Positions 52,476-62,694 of a stretch of 64,000 nt of DNA are shown piece after piece. The DNA lies in assembly GCF_900110495.1 (NCBI RefSeq), contig NZ_FODX01000006.1:124001-188000 (forward strand). Direction: 5' to 3'. The translations under genes were made by a program, and so were the position numbers. Position 1 is the first letter of the stretch. Every line of letters starts with the position of its first letter. The notes beneath the pieces are model-generated. The model was not told the origin of the DNA, made no database searches, and worked only from the letters and a program-made list of their open reading frames with translations. Origin of the DNA: Nitrosovibrio sp. Nv6 (GTDB lineage: Bacteria; Pseudomonadota; Gammaproteobacteria; Burkholderiales; Nitrosomonadaceae).

Positions 52476-54332
52476 GTGCTGACGCGAACCTATGACATGC
52501 CCCATGGGGCGCAAATCACAGAACAGGGAGTACGCTTTCGTCTTTGGGCGCCCAGCTGCAAACAGGTGCGGCTGTGCCTCACGCTCACGAATAGGCAGCA
52601 GGAGCGGGTACGTCCCATGCACGCGCGCGGCGGCGGCTGGTTTGAATTGACGGCATCGGAAGCGGGGGCGGGGACGCGCTACCGGTTCGAGGTGAACGGG
52701 GCCCTGCGCGTTCCGGACCCGGCTTCCCGCTTCAATCCGGACGATGTGCATGGCGCAAGCGAGGTGATCGATCCGGCGGCCTTTGCCTGGCGGGACGCGA
52801 CGTGGCGAGGACGCCCGTGGGAAGAGGCCGTGATTTATGAACTGCACGTCGGTACGTTCTCGCCGGAGGGAACCTTTACCGGAGTGACTCAACGGCTGGA
52901 CTATCTCGTGGAACTGGGGGTCACGGCTATCGAACTCATGCCGGTGGCCGATTTTCCCGGTTCGCGCAACTGGGGCTATGATGGCGTCCTGCCCTATGCG
53001 CCTGATAGCCGCTATGGTTGTCCAGCCGATCTAAAGGCATTGGTTCAGGCGGCACATGCGCGAGGCCTGATGGTTCTGCTTGATGTGGTCTACAACCACT
53101 TCGGGCCCGAGGGGAATTATCTCTACGTTTACGCAAAAGAATTCTTTACCGAACATCACCATACGCCGTGGGGCGCGGCGATCAATTTTGATGGCTCCCA
53201 TAGCCGGGAGGTGCGACAGTTCTTCATTCACAACGCGCTGTATTGGCTGCAAGAGTATCACCTCGACGGCCTGCGACTCGACGCGGTGCATGCTATCGTC
53301 GACGATTCAAGCCCCCACATTCTCGTCGAACTGGCGGAACGCGTACACTCTGCCATCGGACGGGAACGCCAGGTGCATCTGATTCTGGAAAACGATTCCA
53401 ACAATGCGCGCTATCTGGGGCATGGATGGTACGCCGCCCAATGGAATGATGACATTCACCATGCGCTGCATGTCCTCGCAACTGAAGAGAGGGATGGGTA
53501 CTATATGGACTATGCCGACGATCCTGTGCGGCATCTCGGACGCTGCCTGGCGGAAGGGTTTGCCTATCAGGGAGAGGTATCAGCCTACCGGGAGCACGCG
53601 GCGCGTGGCGAGTCGAGTGTTCACCTGCCGCCGCAAGCCTTCGTATCCTTTCTGCAATCTCACGACCAGGTAGGCAACCGGGCTTTCGGCGAGCGCATTA
53701 CGCACATTGGCCAGGAGGCCGCGATGCGTGCCGGGGCAGCGGTCTATCTGCTGGCGCCCAGCATTCCCATGCTGTTCATGGGCGAGGAGTTCGCCGCGAA
53801 CTCGCCTTTTCAGTTCTTCTGTGACTTCGGTGAGGAACTGCGCCAAGCCGTCACAAAAGGCCGGCGTCGAGAATTCGCCCGGTTTGCGCGTTTTGGGGAC
53901 GCTGCAATGCAGGCCTCCATACCAGACCCCAATGCGGCCCAGACTTTTCTCAACTCGAAAATCGACTGGAATTCGCTCAGGGAGGAGGTGCATATCGGCT
54001 GGCTGGACTATTACCGCAACCTGTTGAAGCTTCGGAAGGAAGTCATCATGCCCCGTCTGCCCGGAATGAAGGGCCGCTCTGCGCACTTCGAAGTTTTCGC
54101 CCCAGGTGGCCTGCGGGTGCAATGGCAACTGGGTGACGGTTCGACGCTGCGGCTGCTGGCGAATTTTTCGGGAGAGAGCGTGTGCGCGGCCGTGCCAGCC
54201 GGGCATATCGTGTTTGCCTCCTCGCCAGGTGCAGCAGAAAATATGCTGGGCCCCTGCTCTGTCGTATGGACGCTCGAGCCGCCCCCCTCCGTTGGCGGGA
54301 TGGAACGTCCGGTAGGGATTACGGAGCAATAA
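52476..54332 (+). CDS. treZ: Malto-oligosyltrehalose trehalohydrolase
   Basis: A 618-residue GH13 enzyme with an N-terminal E-set/CBM48-like domain (GVRFRLWAPSCKQVRLCL), the TIM barrel and a C-terminal beta domain. Catalytic residues read DGLRLDAVHAI (Asp269), LILENDSN (Glu305) and LQSHDQVGNRAFG (Asp397); LQSHDQVGNR is typical of TreZ. It releases trehalose from the maltooligosyl-trehalose made by TreY. GTG 52476 is used as start with AGGA upstream; ATG 52497 is an alternative. It sits between treS and the malQ-treY fusion gene. Confidence 0.94.
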   Translation: MLTRTYDMPHGAQITEQGVRFRLWAPSCKQVRLCLTLTNRQQERVRPMHARGGGWFELTASEAGAGTRYRFEVNGALRVPDPASRFNPDDVHGASEVIDPAAFAWRDATWRGRPWEEAVIYELHVGTFSPEGTFTGVTQRLDYLVELGVTAIELMPVADFPGSRNWGYDGVLPYAPDSRYGCPADLKALVQAAHARGLMVLLDVVYNHFGPEGNYLYVYAKEFFTEHHHTPWGAAINFDGSHSREVRQFFIHNALYWLQEYHLDGLRLDAVHAIVDDSSPHILVELAERVHSAIGRERQVHLILENDSNNARYLGHGWYAAQWNDDIHHALHVLATEERDGYYMDYADDPVRHLGRCLAEGFAYQGEVSAYREHAARGESSVHLPPQAFVSFLQSHDQVGNRAFGERITHIGQEAAMRAGAAVYLLAPSIPMLFMGEEFAANSPFQFFCDFGEELRQAVTKGRRREFARFARFGDAAMQASIPDPNAAQTFLNSKIDWNSLREEVHIGWLDYYRNLLKLRKEVIMPRLPGMKGRSAHFEVFAPGGLRVQWQLGDGSTLRLLANFSGESVCAAVPAGHIVFASSPGAAENMLGPCSVVWTLEPPPSVGGMERPVGITEQ

Positions 54333-54427
54333 ATACCGGTTGTACTAATCATCGACAAAAGTCCGGGGATAAGGGATAAGGGAAAGCTAAAGCCAAGCTA
54401 AAACTAGAGCCAAGGAAAACCAAGGGC

Positions 54428-57400
54428 ATGAGCAATCCGCTTGATCAACTGTGCGATTTGTATGGCGTGCTGCCCTGGTACAGCGATATCTGGGGAAATA
54501 CACACTACATCTCCGAGCCCGCGAAGCGTGCCCTGCTGGGCGCAATGGGGGTGGCAGCAACAACTGAAGATGAGGCAGCCGCCTCATTGCACGCTTTCAA
54601 ACGGCGCAAATGGGAGTGCGCGATGCCGCCTGTACAGGTGGTTCGCGAGTCGGCGCGGCCGTATCGCATCGCCATCGCTCTCCCCGTTGCCGAGGATAAA
54701 CTGGCTTATCGCTGGTATCTGCGCAGGGAGTCTGGTGCCGAGGACGGCGGAGAATTCACTCCCATCGAGTTGGAAGAGGTCGAGCGCTCTCGTGCTGACA
54801 GTCTCGATGATCTCGACGGACAGGAATTCGTGCGGCGGGTGCTGGCGCTGGATCTCCTGGTGGAACCGGGCTATCACCGCTTCTCGATTGAACGGACAGA
54901 TGGGCGCGGTGTTACTGGCGAAATGCCGCTTATCGTTGCCCCCGCAGCCTGCTACGAGCCAACAGCCATCGAGGGCGAGGGGCGCGCATGGGGGCTCGCC
55001 CTCCAGCTCTACGGCATACGCTCCGAGCGCAACTATGGCATCGGAGACTTCGGGGATCTTCGCCGCGTAATCGAAATTTGCGCCGACGCCGGTGGAAGCA
55101 CACTGCTGCTCAACCCGCTTCATGCGTTATTTCCTGACGCTCCGGAGCACGCGAGCCCATATAGTCCCTCCAGCCGCACCTGGTTCAACCCGCTTTATCT
55201 GGATGTGGAGGCCATCCCCGATTTTGCCGAGTGCGAGGAGGCGCGCTCAATGGTACTTGCACCGCAGTTCCAGGCGCAGCTACGGGCGCTTCGGGCTACC
55301 GAACAGGTGGATTACCGCGGTGTCGCAGAGGTGAAATCGAAAGTTTTCGGCTGCCTGTACCGGTATTTCCGCAGCACGCAGCTGGGCCAAAGTACCGACC
55401 GGGCACGAGCTTTTCGCGCCTTCCAGTCCGAGCACGGCGAGAGCCTCCGCAAGCACGCGTTGTTCGAAGCGCTGCAGGAGTATTTCCGCGCACAGGATAC
55501 TGCGGTATGGGGTTGGCCTGCCTGGCCGGAAGCCTATCGTGATCCAGATGCGCTGGAGGTAGCAGCATTCTGCGAAGCCAATCTCGACCGCGTGGAATAC
55601 TTCGAATACCTGCAGTGGCAGGCTTCCATGCAATTGGGCGCGGCCAGGACGCGGTCGTCGGAAGTGGAGCTAGGTGTGGGTGTGATGCTCGATTTGGCAA
55701 TCGGCGTGGCGGAAGGCGGCGCCGCCACCTGGGCGGAGCGCGGACTTTATGCGCTTGACGCGCGCGCAGGCGCGCCGCCCGACGATTTCAACCGTCTTGG
55801 CCAGGATTGGGGGCTGCCCCCGTGGATTCCACATCGACTGACCGCATCGGCCTATGTGCCTTTCATTGAGATGCTGCGGGCCAATATGCGTGATTCCGGG
55901 GCGTTGCGCAAAGACCACATCATGGGACTACGCCGCCTGTTCTGGGTCGTGCGAGGTCTGCCCGCGGCGGAAGGCGCGTATGTGCTCTATCCGTTCGAAG
56001 ATATGCTCGGCATTCTGGCTCTCGAGAGCCAGCGGAACCGCTGCCTGATAGTAGGCGAGGATTTGGGGACCGTGCCGGATGAAGTACGTGAAGCCTTGCA
56101 GCCCATGAATGTGATGTCAACGCGGCTGTTGTATTTTGAGCGGCGCGACGACGGAAGGCTGAAGCCACCGCATGAGTATCCCGTGAATGCCGTCGCTGCG
56201 GTGACGACTCATGATCTCCCGACCCTGGCTGGGTTCTGGCAGGGGCTCGACATTGACCTGCGCGACCGCCTGCATCTGTTTCCGGATGACGAGGCCCGCA
56301 ATCGGCAGATCGTTGAGCGCGCGGCAGACCGTGCGCAGCTACTGGTGGCGCTGGAGAGCCAAGGCGTGCTGCCGTCGGGCGGTGGACTACATCAGGTCGG
56401 CTTTCCCGAAATGACGGCGGAGCTCGCGGCGGCAGTGTATACCTATCTGGCACAGGCGCCGTCCAAGCTTCTGCTGGTGCAGATGGAAGACGGCTTCGGG
56501 GTGCGCGAGCAGCCGAATTTGCCAGGCGCGGTAGAGCCCGCCTACCCTTGTTGGCGGCTCAAGCTTCCTCTCAATCTCGAGGAGTGGCACGGAAGCGCCT
56601 ATTTACACGGTATATTGCTTGCGCTGCGGCAGGAACGTCCGGTATCGCACATGCCGGGCTCCGCCAGACCTGTAGCCAAACAGGGTATAAAGCTGCGGAT
56701 TCCGCGGGCAACTTACCGGCTGCAATTGAATCGCGACTTCAACCTGAGACAGGCTGCGGAATTGATTCCGTACCTTGATGAGCTGGGTGTCAGCCACTGC
56801 TATCTCTCACCTATTCTCAAGGCGCGTCCAGGCAGTCGCCATGGCTACGACGTCACGGACCATGGCAGTCTCAATCCAGAGGTTGCCAGTGCAGGTGACT
56901 TCGAACAGTTCGCCGCCGCCTTGAAACGGCGCGGAATGGGCCAGATCATGGACCTGGTGCCCAATCATATGTGCATCACGGGTAGTGATAACGGCTGGTG
57001 GCTGGATGTGCTGGAAAACGGCCCGGCTTCGCGGTTCGCCAGCTACTTCGATATTGACTGGTATGTTATTGGGGAGCACTTGCCGGGCCGCGTGCTGCTG
57101 CCTGTGCTGGGCGACCATTACGGCACAGTCCTGGAGAACGGCGAACTCAAACTTGCTTTCGACCCCGAACAGGGCGCCTTCAGCGTCTTCTATTACGAGC
57201 ATCGGTTCCCCGTCGACCCGCGGGAGTACCCCCGCATCCTGGGTCACGATGTGGAACGGCTGCAGACGCGGCTGGGCGGCCAGCACCCGGAGTTTCTGGA
57301 ACTCCAGTCCGTGATCACGGCCTTTAGCCACCTGCCATTGCGCGACAACGTTTCTCCCGAGGCAATGGCTGAGCGCGCTCGGGACAAAGAGATACACAAG

Positions 57401-59623
57401 CACCATCTGGCCTCCCTGTCCGCGATGAGCGCGGACGTTGCACGGTTCATCCAGGAGAATGTGTCGGTGTTCAACGTGTTCAACGATGGCGCGCAAGATG
57501 ACACCAGGAATCTTGATCTTCTGCACGAACTGCTGGAGGCCCAGGCCTATCGTCTCGCTTTCTGGCGTGCGGCTGCGGACGAGATCAACTACCGCCGCTT
57601 CTTCGACATCAATGATCTGGCGGCGCTACGCATGGACAACCCGGAGGTGTTCGAGAGCACACACCGGCTGGTGCGCGAGCTGCTTGCACGGGGGTATGTC
57701 GACGGGTTGCGCATTGATCATACGGACGGTTTATACGCGCCAAAGGAATACTTAGAGCGCTTGCAGGCAATGGCGGCGGCGCTTTCTCCGAGGACGGTGA
57801 AGGATGACGGCAAGCCACTGTACATCGTGGTGGAAAAAATACTCGCTTCCCATGAGCACCTTCCGGAGTCCTGGCCGATACACGGCACGACTGGCTATGA
57901 CTTTGGCGCGGTTTGCACTGGCCTGTTTGTCGACAGCCACACTGCTGACCGTTTCACCCGCATCTATCAGCGCTTTATCCGGGCACGGCCGGACCTGGGC
58001 GCGATGGTGCAAGCGAACAAGCATCTGATCATGGAAAGCGCCCTCTCGGGCGAACTACAGGTGCTGGCTACACAGCTGGCGCGTATCGCGAAAGGCGATC
58101 GCCGCACCTGCGACTTTACCTTCAACAGCCAGCGCAGTGCGCTTGCCCAGATCGTCGCAAGCTTTCCGGTTTACCGTACCTATGTCTCTAGTTGCGAAAG
58201 CTCCCCGGAAGACGCCCGCTATGTGGATTGGGCGGTGGGGGTAGCGAAAAAGCGCAGCCAGGCGGTCGATACCAGTATCTTCGATTTCGTGAGGGACGTG
58301 CTGCTGGCGCGACAGGCCAAGGGCAAGAGCGACGCATATCGGAACGCGGTATGTATCTTTGCCATGAAGTTTCAGCAGTACAGCAGCCCTGTGATGGCCA
58401 AGGCCATGGAGGACACCACTTTCTATCAGTACAACCGATTGATATCGCTGAACGAAGTCGGCAGCGAACCGCACCGTTTCGGTGTGTCGCTCGCTGCATT
58501 CCACAGGGAGAATCAGGAACGCATGGCCCGTTGGCCGCATGCAATGCTGTCCACCTCGAGCCACGACAACAAGCGATCGGAAGACGTGCGAGCGCGAATA
58601 AGTGTGCTCTCCGAAATACCCGACCAATGGAACCTCGTCATTTCACGCTGGAGCAAGCTCAACCGCAGCAATCGCCGAGAGTTGGATAAGGACTATGCAC
58701 CGAGTCGCAATGATGAATATCTGCTATACCAGACACTGCTCGGCATATGGCCCTTTGACACTTTGGACAGGCCTGATGCGGCCGAGTTGGCACAGCTCTC
58801 GGATCGAGTCACCGCCTACATGCTCAAGGCTGGGCGTGAGGCGAAAGTGAACAGCTCCTGGATCAATCCAAACAAGGAATATGAGGAAGCGACGCAAGAA
58901 TTCGTGCGCGGGCTTCTTTCCCCTCAACCGGTCAATCTGTTCCTGCGCGATTTCCTGCCGTTCCAGCAACAGGTTGCATGGATAGGCGCTTTCAACAGTC
59001 TATCGCAGTTGCTGCTCAAGCTCACGTCACCCGGGGTCCCGGACATCTACCAGGGCAACGAAATGTGGGACTTCAGCCTGGTGGACCCGGACAACCGGCG
59101 TGGGGTGGACTACGAGGCGCGCCGTGCGGCCTTGCGGGCACTCCGGTCGATGGACGCCAAAGAGGGCGTCAGCGCATGCGCACGGCGCCTGATGGAGAAT
59201 ATGCGGGATGGCCGGATCAAGCTCTACCTGAGTTGGAAGGCGCTGACCTTCCGACGCGAGCGTGAACAGCTTTTCCGGGATGGTGACTACATGCCGCTAA
59301 AAGCGTCTGGCCGCCGCGCAGAGCATGTGTGTGCCTTCGCCCGGCATCATGGAAACGACGCGCTGCTGGTTGTTGTGCCACGGCTGTTCGGCAAGCTCGT
59401 CGGGGAATGCGGCCGGTTTCCAGTCGGCGAAGCTCTGTGGGTCGATACCTGGATCGAGTTGCCGTCCGACCATCTCCACGAGAAGTGGACCAACGTGTTG
59501 ACGGACGAGACCTTCACCAGTCAGAGACTGGGGGAAGAGCTCGGAAAAGACCAAGGACTAGAGCTGGCTCAAATTTTCAGGACATTTCCCTATGCGCTGT
59601 TGCACGCGCAGGAGACGGCCTGA
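54428..59623 (+). CDS. malQ-treY: 4-alpha-glucanotransferase fused to malto-oligosyltrehalose synthase
   Basis: A single 1731-residue frame with two complete enzymes. Residues 1 to about 740 are MalQ (GH77): ALRKDHIMGLRRLFW (Asp496), LIVGEDLGTVPDEVRE (Glu544) and TTHDLPTLAGFWQG (Asp596). From about residue 757 TreY begins with RIPRATYRLQLNRDFNL, then DGLRIDHTDGLYAP (Asp1097), YIVVEKILASHE (Glu1136) and TSSHDNKRSEDVRARI. MalQ rebuilds maltodextrin chains; TreY turns their reducing end into trehalose for TreZ. The linker between the domains is only about 20-30 residues. No internal stop or start with a ribosome site was seen. Confidence 0.94.
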   Translation: MSNPLDQLCDLYGVLPWYSDIWGNTHYISEPAKRALLGAMGVAATTEDEAAASLHAFKRRKWECAMPPVQVVRESARPYRIAIALPVAEDKLAYRWYLRRESGAEDGGEFTPIELEEVERSRADSLDDLDGQEFVRRVLALDLLVEPGYHRFSIERTDGRGVTGEMPLIVAPAACYEPTAIEGEGRAWGLALQLYGIRSERNYGIGDFGDLRRVIEICADAGGSTLLLNPLHALFPDAPEHASPYSPSSRTWFNPLYLDVEAIPDFAECEEARSMVLAPQFQAQLRALRATEQVDYRGVAEVKSKVFGCLYRYFRSTQLGQSTDRARAFRAFQSEHGESLRKHALFEALQEYFRAQDTAVWGWPAWPEAYRDPDALEVAAFCEANLDRVEYFEYLQWQASMQLGAARTRSSEVELGVGVMLDLAIGVAEGGAATWAERGLYALDARAGAPPDDFNRLGQDWGLPPWIPHRLTASAYVPFIEMLRANMRDSGALRKDHIMGLRRLFWVVRGLPAAEGAYVLYPFEDMLGILALESQRNRCLIVGEDLGTVPDEVREALQPMNVMSTRLLYFERRDDGRLKPPHEYPVNAVAAVTTHDLPTLAGFWQGLDIDLRDRLHLFPDDEARNRQIVERAADRAQLLVALESQGVLPSGGGLHQVGFPEMTAELAAAVYTYLAQAPSKLLLVQMEDGFGVREQPNLPGAVEPAYPCWRLKLPLNLEEWHGSAYLHGILLALRQERPVSHMPGSARPVAKQGIKLRIPRATYRLQLNRDFNLRQAAELIPYLDELGVSHCYLSPILKARPGSRHGYDVTDHGSLNPEVASAGDFEQFAAALKRRGMGQIMDLVPNHMCITGSDNGWWLDVLENGPASRFASYFDIDWYVIGEHLPGRVLLPVLGDHYGTVLENGELKLAFDPEQGAFSVFYYEHRFPVDPREYPRILGHDVERLQTRLGGQHPEFLELQSVITAFSHLPLRDNVSPEAMAERARDKEIHKHHLASLSAMSADVARFIQENVSVFNVFNDGAQDDTRNLDLLHELLEAQAYRLAFWRAAADEINYRRFFDINDLAALRMDNPEVFESTHRLVRELLARGYVDGLRIDHTDGLYAPKEYLERLQAMAAALSPRTVKDDGKPLYIVVEKILASHEHLPESWPIHGTTGYDFGAVCTGLFVDSHTADRFTRIYQRFIRARPDLGAMVQANKHLIMESALSGELQVLATQLARIAKGDRRTCDFTFNSQRSALAQIVASFPVYRTYVSSCESSPEDARYVDWAVGVAKKRSQAVDTSIFDFVRDVLLARQAKGKSDAYRNAVCIFAMKFQQYSSPVMAKAMEDTTFYQYNRLISLNEVGSEPHRFGVSLAAFHRENQERMARWPHAMLSTSSHDNKRSEDVRARISVLSEIPDQWNLVISRWSKLNRSNRRELDKDYAPSRNDEYLLYQTLLGIWPFDTLDRPDAAELAQLSDRVTAYMLKAGREAKVNSSWINPNKEYEEATQEFVRGLLSPQPVNLFLRDFLPFQQQVAWIGAFNSLSQLLLKLTSPGVPDIYQGNEMWDFSLVDPDNRRGVDYEARRAALRALRSMDAKEGVSACARRLMENMRDGRIKLYLSWKALTFRREREQLFRDGDYMPLKASGRRAEHVCAFARHHGNDALLVVVPRLFGKLVGECGRFPVGEALWVDTWIELPSDHLHEKWTNVLTDETFTSQRLGEELGKDQGLELAQIFRTFPYALLHAQETA

Positions 59624-59679
59624 TTCCGTGATCACCAGGCATTGGAAGCCGAGGAAGTCTGCCACTACCCATCAAAACA

Positions 59680-59787
59680 CGTCATACCCGTGAAAGCGCG
59701 CATCCATGTTTTTTTGCCATTGAAACGCTGTACCGATGAGCGGCGCACCCCGTCATACCCGCGAAAGCGGGTAACTATGTTTTTTTT
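59680..59787. repeat. Two tandem copies of a REP-like palindrome
   Basis: The word CGTCATACCCGNGAAAGCG, followed by about ten bases and a T-run, occurs at 59680-59715 and again at 59751-59787. The second copy is the better palindrome. They lie between convergent genes. Confidence 0.75.
59757..59787 (+). terminator. Probable terminator of the trehalose operon
   Basis: The stem ACCCGC / GCGGGT closed by a GAAA tetraloop (59757-59772) is followed after seven bases by a run of eight T residues. It is about 130 bases after the malQ-treY stop and is part of the repeat listed above. Confidence 0.6.
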
Positions 59788-59904
59788 CTAAGCGTTTTCT
59801 TTAAACCAATGGATTTCCGCTTTAGCGGCAAAGACGATCCAGGGGTAGACCTCAGCAGATCCTGATGCAGCGACGCCATGCGATCTTTGTCATATAGCAG
59901 ATTC

Positions 59905-62028
59905 TCAGGTTTGGCGCTGTAGCAGCACCAAAGACCTTGACGCTACTGCCAGGCTGACGCCGGCTTCGAGCGGCGACGGACCATCGACATCCTCATCCTG
60001 TACCCAGCCCTCGCCCGTGTCGAGCACCTTCAGCCAGCGTAACCCCCAGCGGTTTGGAGGCAGGATGAAATCGGTCGCGTCGAAGTGGGCGTTGAAGATC
60101 AGATAAAAACTGCCATCTGTAACCGGTTCCCCACGGGCATTCGGATTGGGAAAACTTTCTCCATTGATGAAAACCCCCAGGCTTTGGATCACCTCGCGGC
60201 CCCAAAACTCCTCGCTCGCCTGTTCCCCCATGTGATTGAACCAGGCGATGTCGTCCTGGTCCCCGCCGTGGATCGGCTGACCCTGAAACCAGCGGCGGCG
60301 GCGGAAGACCGGGTGCTCGCCACGGAACCGAATAAGGCGTTCCGTGAATTCCCGTAAATCTTCATCCACGTGACTCCAGTCTATCCACGAAATCTGATTA
60401 TCCTGGCAGTAGGCATTGTTGTTCCCCTGCTGGGTGCGGCCGAATTCATCCCCCGCGAGTAACATGGGGACACCTTGTGACAGCAACAGGGTAGCCAGAA
60501 AATTGCGCTGCTGCCGGGCGCGAAGGGTGAGCACTTCCGGGTCGTCCGTGGGGCCTTCGGCGCCGCAATTCCAGGAACGGTTATCGTCGTAGCCGTCCCG
60601 GTTGTCCTCGCCGTTGGCCAGATTGTGTTTTTCGTTGTAAGACACCAGGTCGCGTAGAGTGAACCCATCATGCGCCGAGATAAAGTTGATGCTGGCGAAC
60701 GGACTGCGCGAGTTTTCGCCGTAGAGGTCGGAACTTCCGGTAAAGCGATAGCCAAATTCGCTCAAGGTCGGATCCTGGGTTCGCCAGAAGTTTCGCACGC
60801 AGTCACGATACTTGCCGTTCCATTCGGACCAGCCCGACGGGAATTTGCCAACCTGGTAACCGGCTTCGCCCAAGTCCCATGGTTCGGCGATCAGCTTGAT
60901 CTGGTTGGTCACGGGGTCCTGCTGGATGATGTCAAAAAATGCACTCAACATCTGCACTTCGTGCAGTTCGCGCGCCAGGGCGGAGGCCAGGTCGAAGCGG
61001 AAGCCATCCACGTGCATTTCCAGCACCCAATAACGAAGCGAATCCATGATCAGTTGCAATACATGAGGTTGACGCATATTGAGGCAATTGCCTGTGCCGG
61101 TATAATCTCTGTAATAACGCCGATCCTCCATCAACTGATAATAATAGGCATTGTCTATCCCCTTGAGGCACAGCACTGGTCCCAGGTGATTGCCCTCGGC
61201 GGTGTGGTTGTACACCACATCAAGAATGACCTCGATGCCGGCCTGATGCATGGCCTTGACCATCTGCTTGAATTCAGCACTGGCCGCCCCCGGCCGCTTG
61301 TCTGCGGCATAGGCGCCATGAGGCGCCAGGTATGAAATCGAGTTATAACCCCAGTAGTTGCGCAACCCCCGGTCGACAAGGTGTTTATCATGCACAAAAT
61401 AGTGCACCGGCAACAACTCGACGGCAGTCACGCCAAGTTGTTTCAGATATCCGATCGACGTAGGGTGGCCAAGTCCCGCATAGCTCCCGCGCAGTTCAGG
61501 CGGTATGTCGGGATGCTGTGCTGTAAAGCCTTTGACATGCAATTCGTAGATGACTGTTTCGTGCCAGGGCCGTTGTATCTGACGATCGCCGGCCCAGTCA
61601 AAGAAGGGCTGCTGGACAATGCACCTCGGCATGAAGGGCGCACTGTCCTTGTCATTGGAGACGTTGGGGTCGGCATCGAAATGGTAGGGGAATAAGGCTT
61701 CGTCCCAGCAAACATCGCCGTCGATGCCCTTGGCGTAGGGATCGAGCAGGAGTTTGGCAGGGTTGCAGCGATGGCCTTGCTCGGGTGCCCATGGTCCATG
61801 CACGCGGAAACCATAGCGCTGCCCGGGTTCGACGCCGGGAACGTAGCCGTGCCAGCAGTGGCCAGTGGCCTCCGGTAAATCTGTCCGGGTTTCCCGGTTG
61901 AGTTCGTCGAACAGGCACAGTTCGACGCGCTCGGCCGCCTCTGAGAACAGCGAGAAGTTCGTTCCTGCGCCATCGTACGTAGCACCGAGCGGATAGGGGT
62001 TCCCCGGCCAGACTTTCATTGTAAACAT
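59905..62028 (-). CDS. glgX: Glycogen debranching enzyme GlgX
   Basis: A 707-residue GH13 isoamylase-type enzyme. It has the N-terminal CBM48 (GNPYPLGATYDGAGTNFSLF), barrel motifs VILDVVYNHTAEGNHLGP, VDGFRFDLASALARE (nucleophile Asp), IAEPWDLGEAGYQVGKFP (acid/base Glu) and FISAHDGFTLRDLVSYNEKH. It cuts alpha-1,6 branches of limit dextrins and glycogen, giving linear chains that MalQ and TreY use. It is convergent with the trehalose operon. Two ATG codons (62028, 62019) are possible starts. Confidence 0.95.
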   Translation of the reverse strand: MFTMKVWPGNPYPLGATYDGAGTNFSLFSEAAERVELCLFDELNRETRTDLPEATGHCWHGYVPGVEPGQRYGFRVHGPWAPEQGHRCNPAKLLLDPYAKGIDGDVCWDEALFPYHFDADPNVSNDKDSAPFMPRCIVQQPFFDWAGDRQIQRPWHETVIYELHVKGFTAQHPDIPPELRGSYAGLGHPTSIGYLKQLGVTAVELLPVHYFVHDKHLVDRGLRNYWGYNSISYLAPHGAYAADKRPGAASAEFKQMVKAMHQAGIEVILDVVYNHTAEGNHLGPVLCLKGIDNAYYYQLMEDRRYYRDYTGTGNCLNMRQPHVLQLIMDSLRYWVLEMHVDGFRFDLASALARELHEVQMLSAFFDIIQQDPVTNQIKLIAEPWDLGEAGYQVGKFPSGWSEWNGKYRDCVRNFWRTQDPTLSEFGYRFTGSSDLYGENSRSPFASINFISAHDGFTLRDLVSYNEKHNLANGEDNRDGYDDNRSWNCGAEGPTDDPEVLTLRARQQRNFLATLLLSQGVPMLLAGDEFGRTQQGNNNAYCQDNQISWIDWSHVDEDLREFTERLIRFRGEHPVFRRRRWFQGQPIHGGDQDDIAWFNHMGEQASEEFWGREVIQSLGVFINGESFPNPNARGEPVTDGSFYLIFNAHFDATDFILPPNRWGLRWLKVLDTGEGWVQDEDVDGPSPLEAGVSLAVASRSLVLLQRQT

Positions 62029-62412
62029 TGGCCCCTGCGGCCATGATAGACGAGCGTGCCACTTGCCAGGGAATCTCTGAACAAGTCCTCAGAGGAGCGC
62101 GTCGCTGGCAAAATCGGGATTATCACAAGGCGGGCGAAGAAGGTAGCTTGAACTACGATGCACGGGAGTGCAAGTAAGCAGTGCCCCAAAGCAGAGCCCA
62201 AGAGGCCCGGGAAGTAAGGTCGAGAGCGCACGCGGACCTCGAACTACTTATGTGCCATCGGGAAGTTCCTGCCGATTTCCGCAATTTTATTTTTCCTTGG
62301 ACTTCAATTTGATCATCTCAGGTTTACTTGATTGTTTTTAAGATCAACGTCAAAAAAATACGGCGGATAAAATAAACTATAGCAGCAAACTGAATTTTTA
62401 CCAGGAGTTAGC

Positions 62413-62592
62413 ATGCAAGTCGATACGGCAAACGCCTTTAGGCTACTCGACCGGTTATGGATCCGAAAACTGACTCTTGGCTTGGTTCGAAAAACCAGAG
62501 CAGTTGCAGTTCAACCAAGAATCGGACTCTACAATGGTTTTGTAGGTACTAGCGGAGGCAGGACAATTGCATTCCTTCGGTTACTTTTTTGA
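62413..62592 (+). CDS. Possible small protein, 59 residues
   Basis: ATG 62413 follows AGGAG with a 6-base spacer, and the frame stays open for 59 codons to TGA. The product starts MQVDTANAFRLLDRLWIRKL, is basic and has no recognised domain. The good ribosome site is the only support; no homologue is recognised. Confidence 0.3.
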   Translation: MQVDTANAFRLLDRLWIRKLTLGLVRKTRAVAVQPRIGLYNGFVGTSGGRTIAFLRLLF

Positions 62593-62602
62593 GTGCGCCT
62601 GG

Positions 62603-62630
62603 TTGACAATTTATATTGATGATCTAATTT
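62603..62630 (+). promoter_or_regulatory. Possible promoter of the S8 protease
   Basis: TTGACA at 62603-62608 and TAATTT at 62625-62630, 16 bases apart, about 65 bases before the protease start. The -35 box is perfect and the -10 box is mediocre. Confidence 0.45.
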
Positions 62631-62694
62631 GAGATGAGGAGTTCTTCAGCTTTTTCGCTACGCTGGATTGCAGAATCCCTGAAAGGAGATCGGC

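Larger units (their letters stand above)
62029..62694. other. Intergenic region with one possible small gene
   Basis: About 670 bases between glgX (minus) and the protease (plus). It contains a small ORF with a good ribosome site (62413-62592) and a promoter-like pair before the protease, both listed separately. Nothing else recognisable was found. Confidence 0.5.

Noticed and set aside
62030..62230. IS5-like end or small gene upstream of glgX
   Set aside because: The words around CTCTGAACAAGTCCTCAGAG look like an insertion-sequence end, but no partner end or transposase was found.
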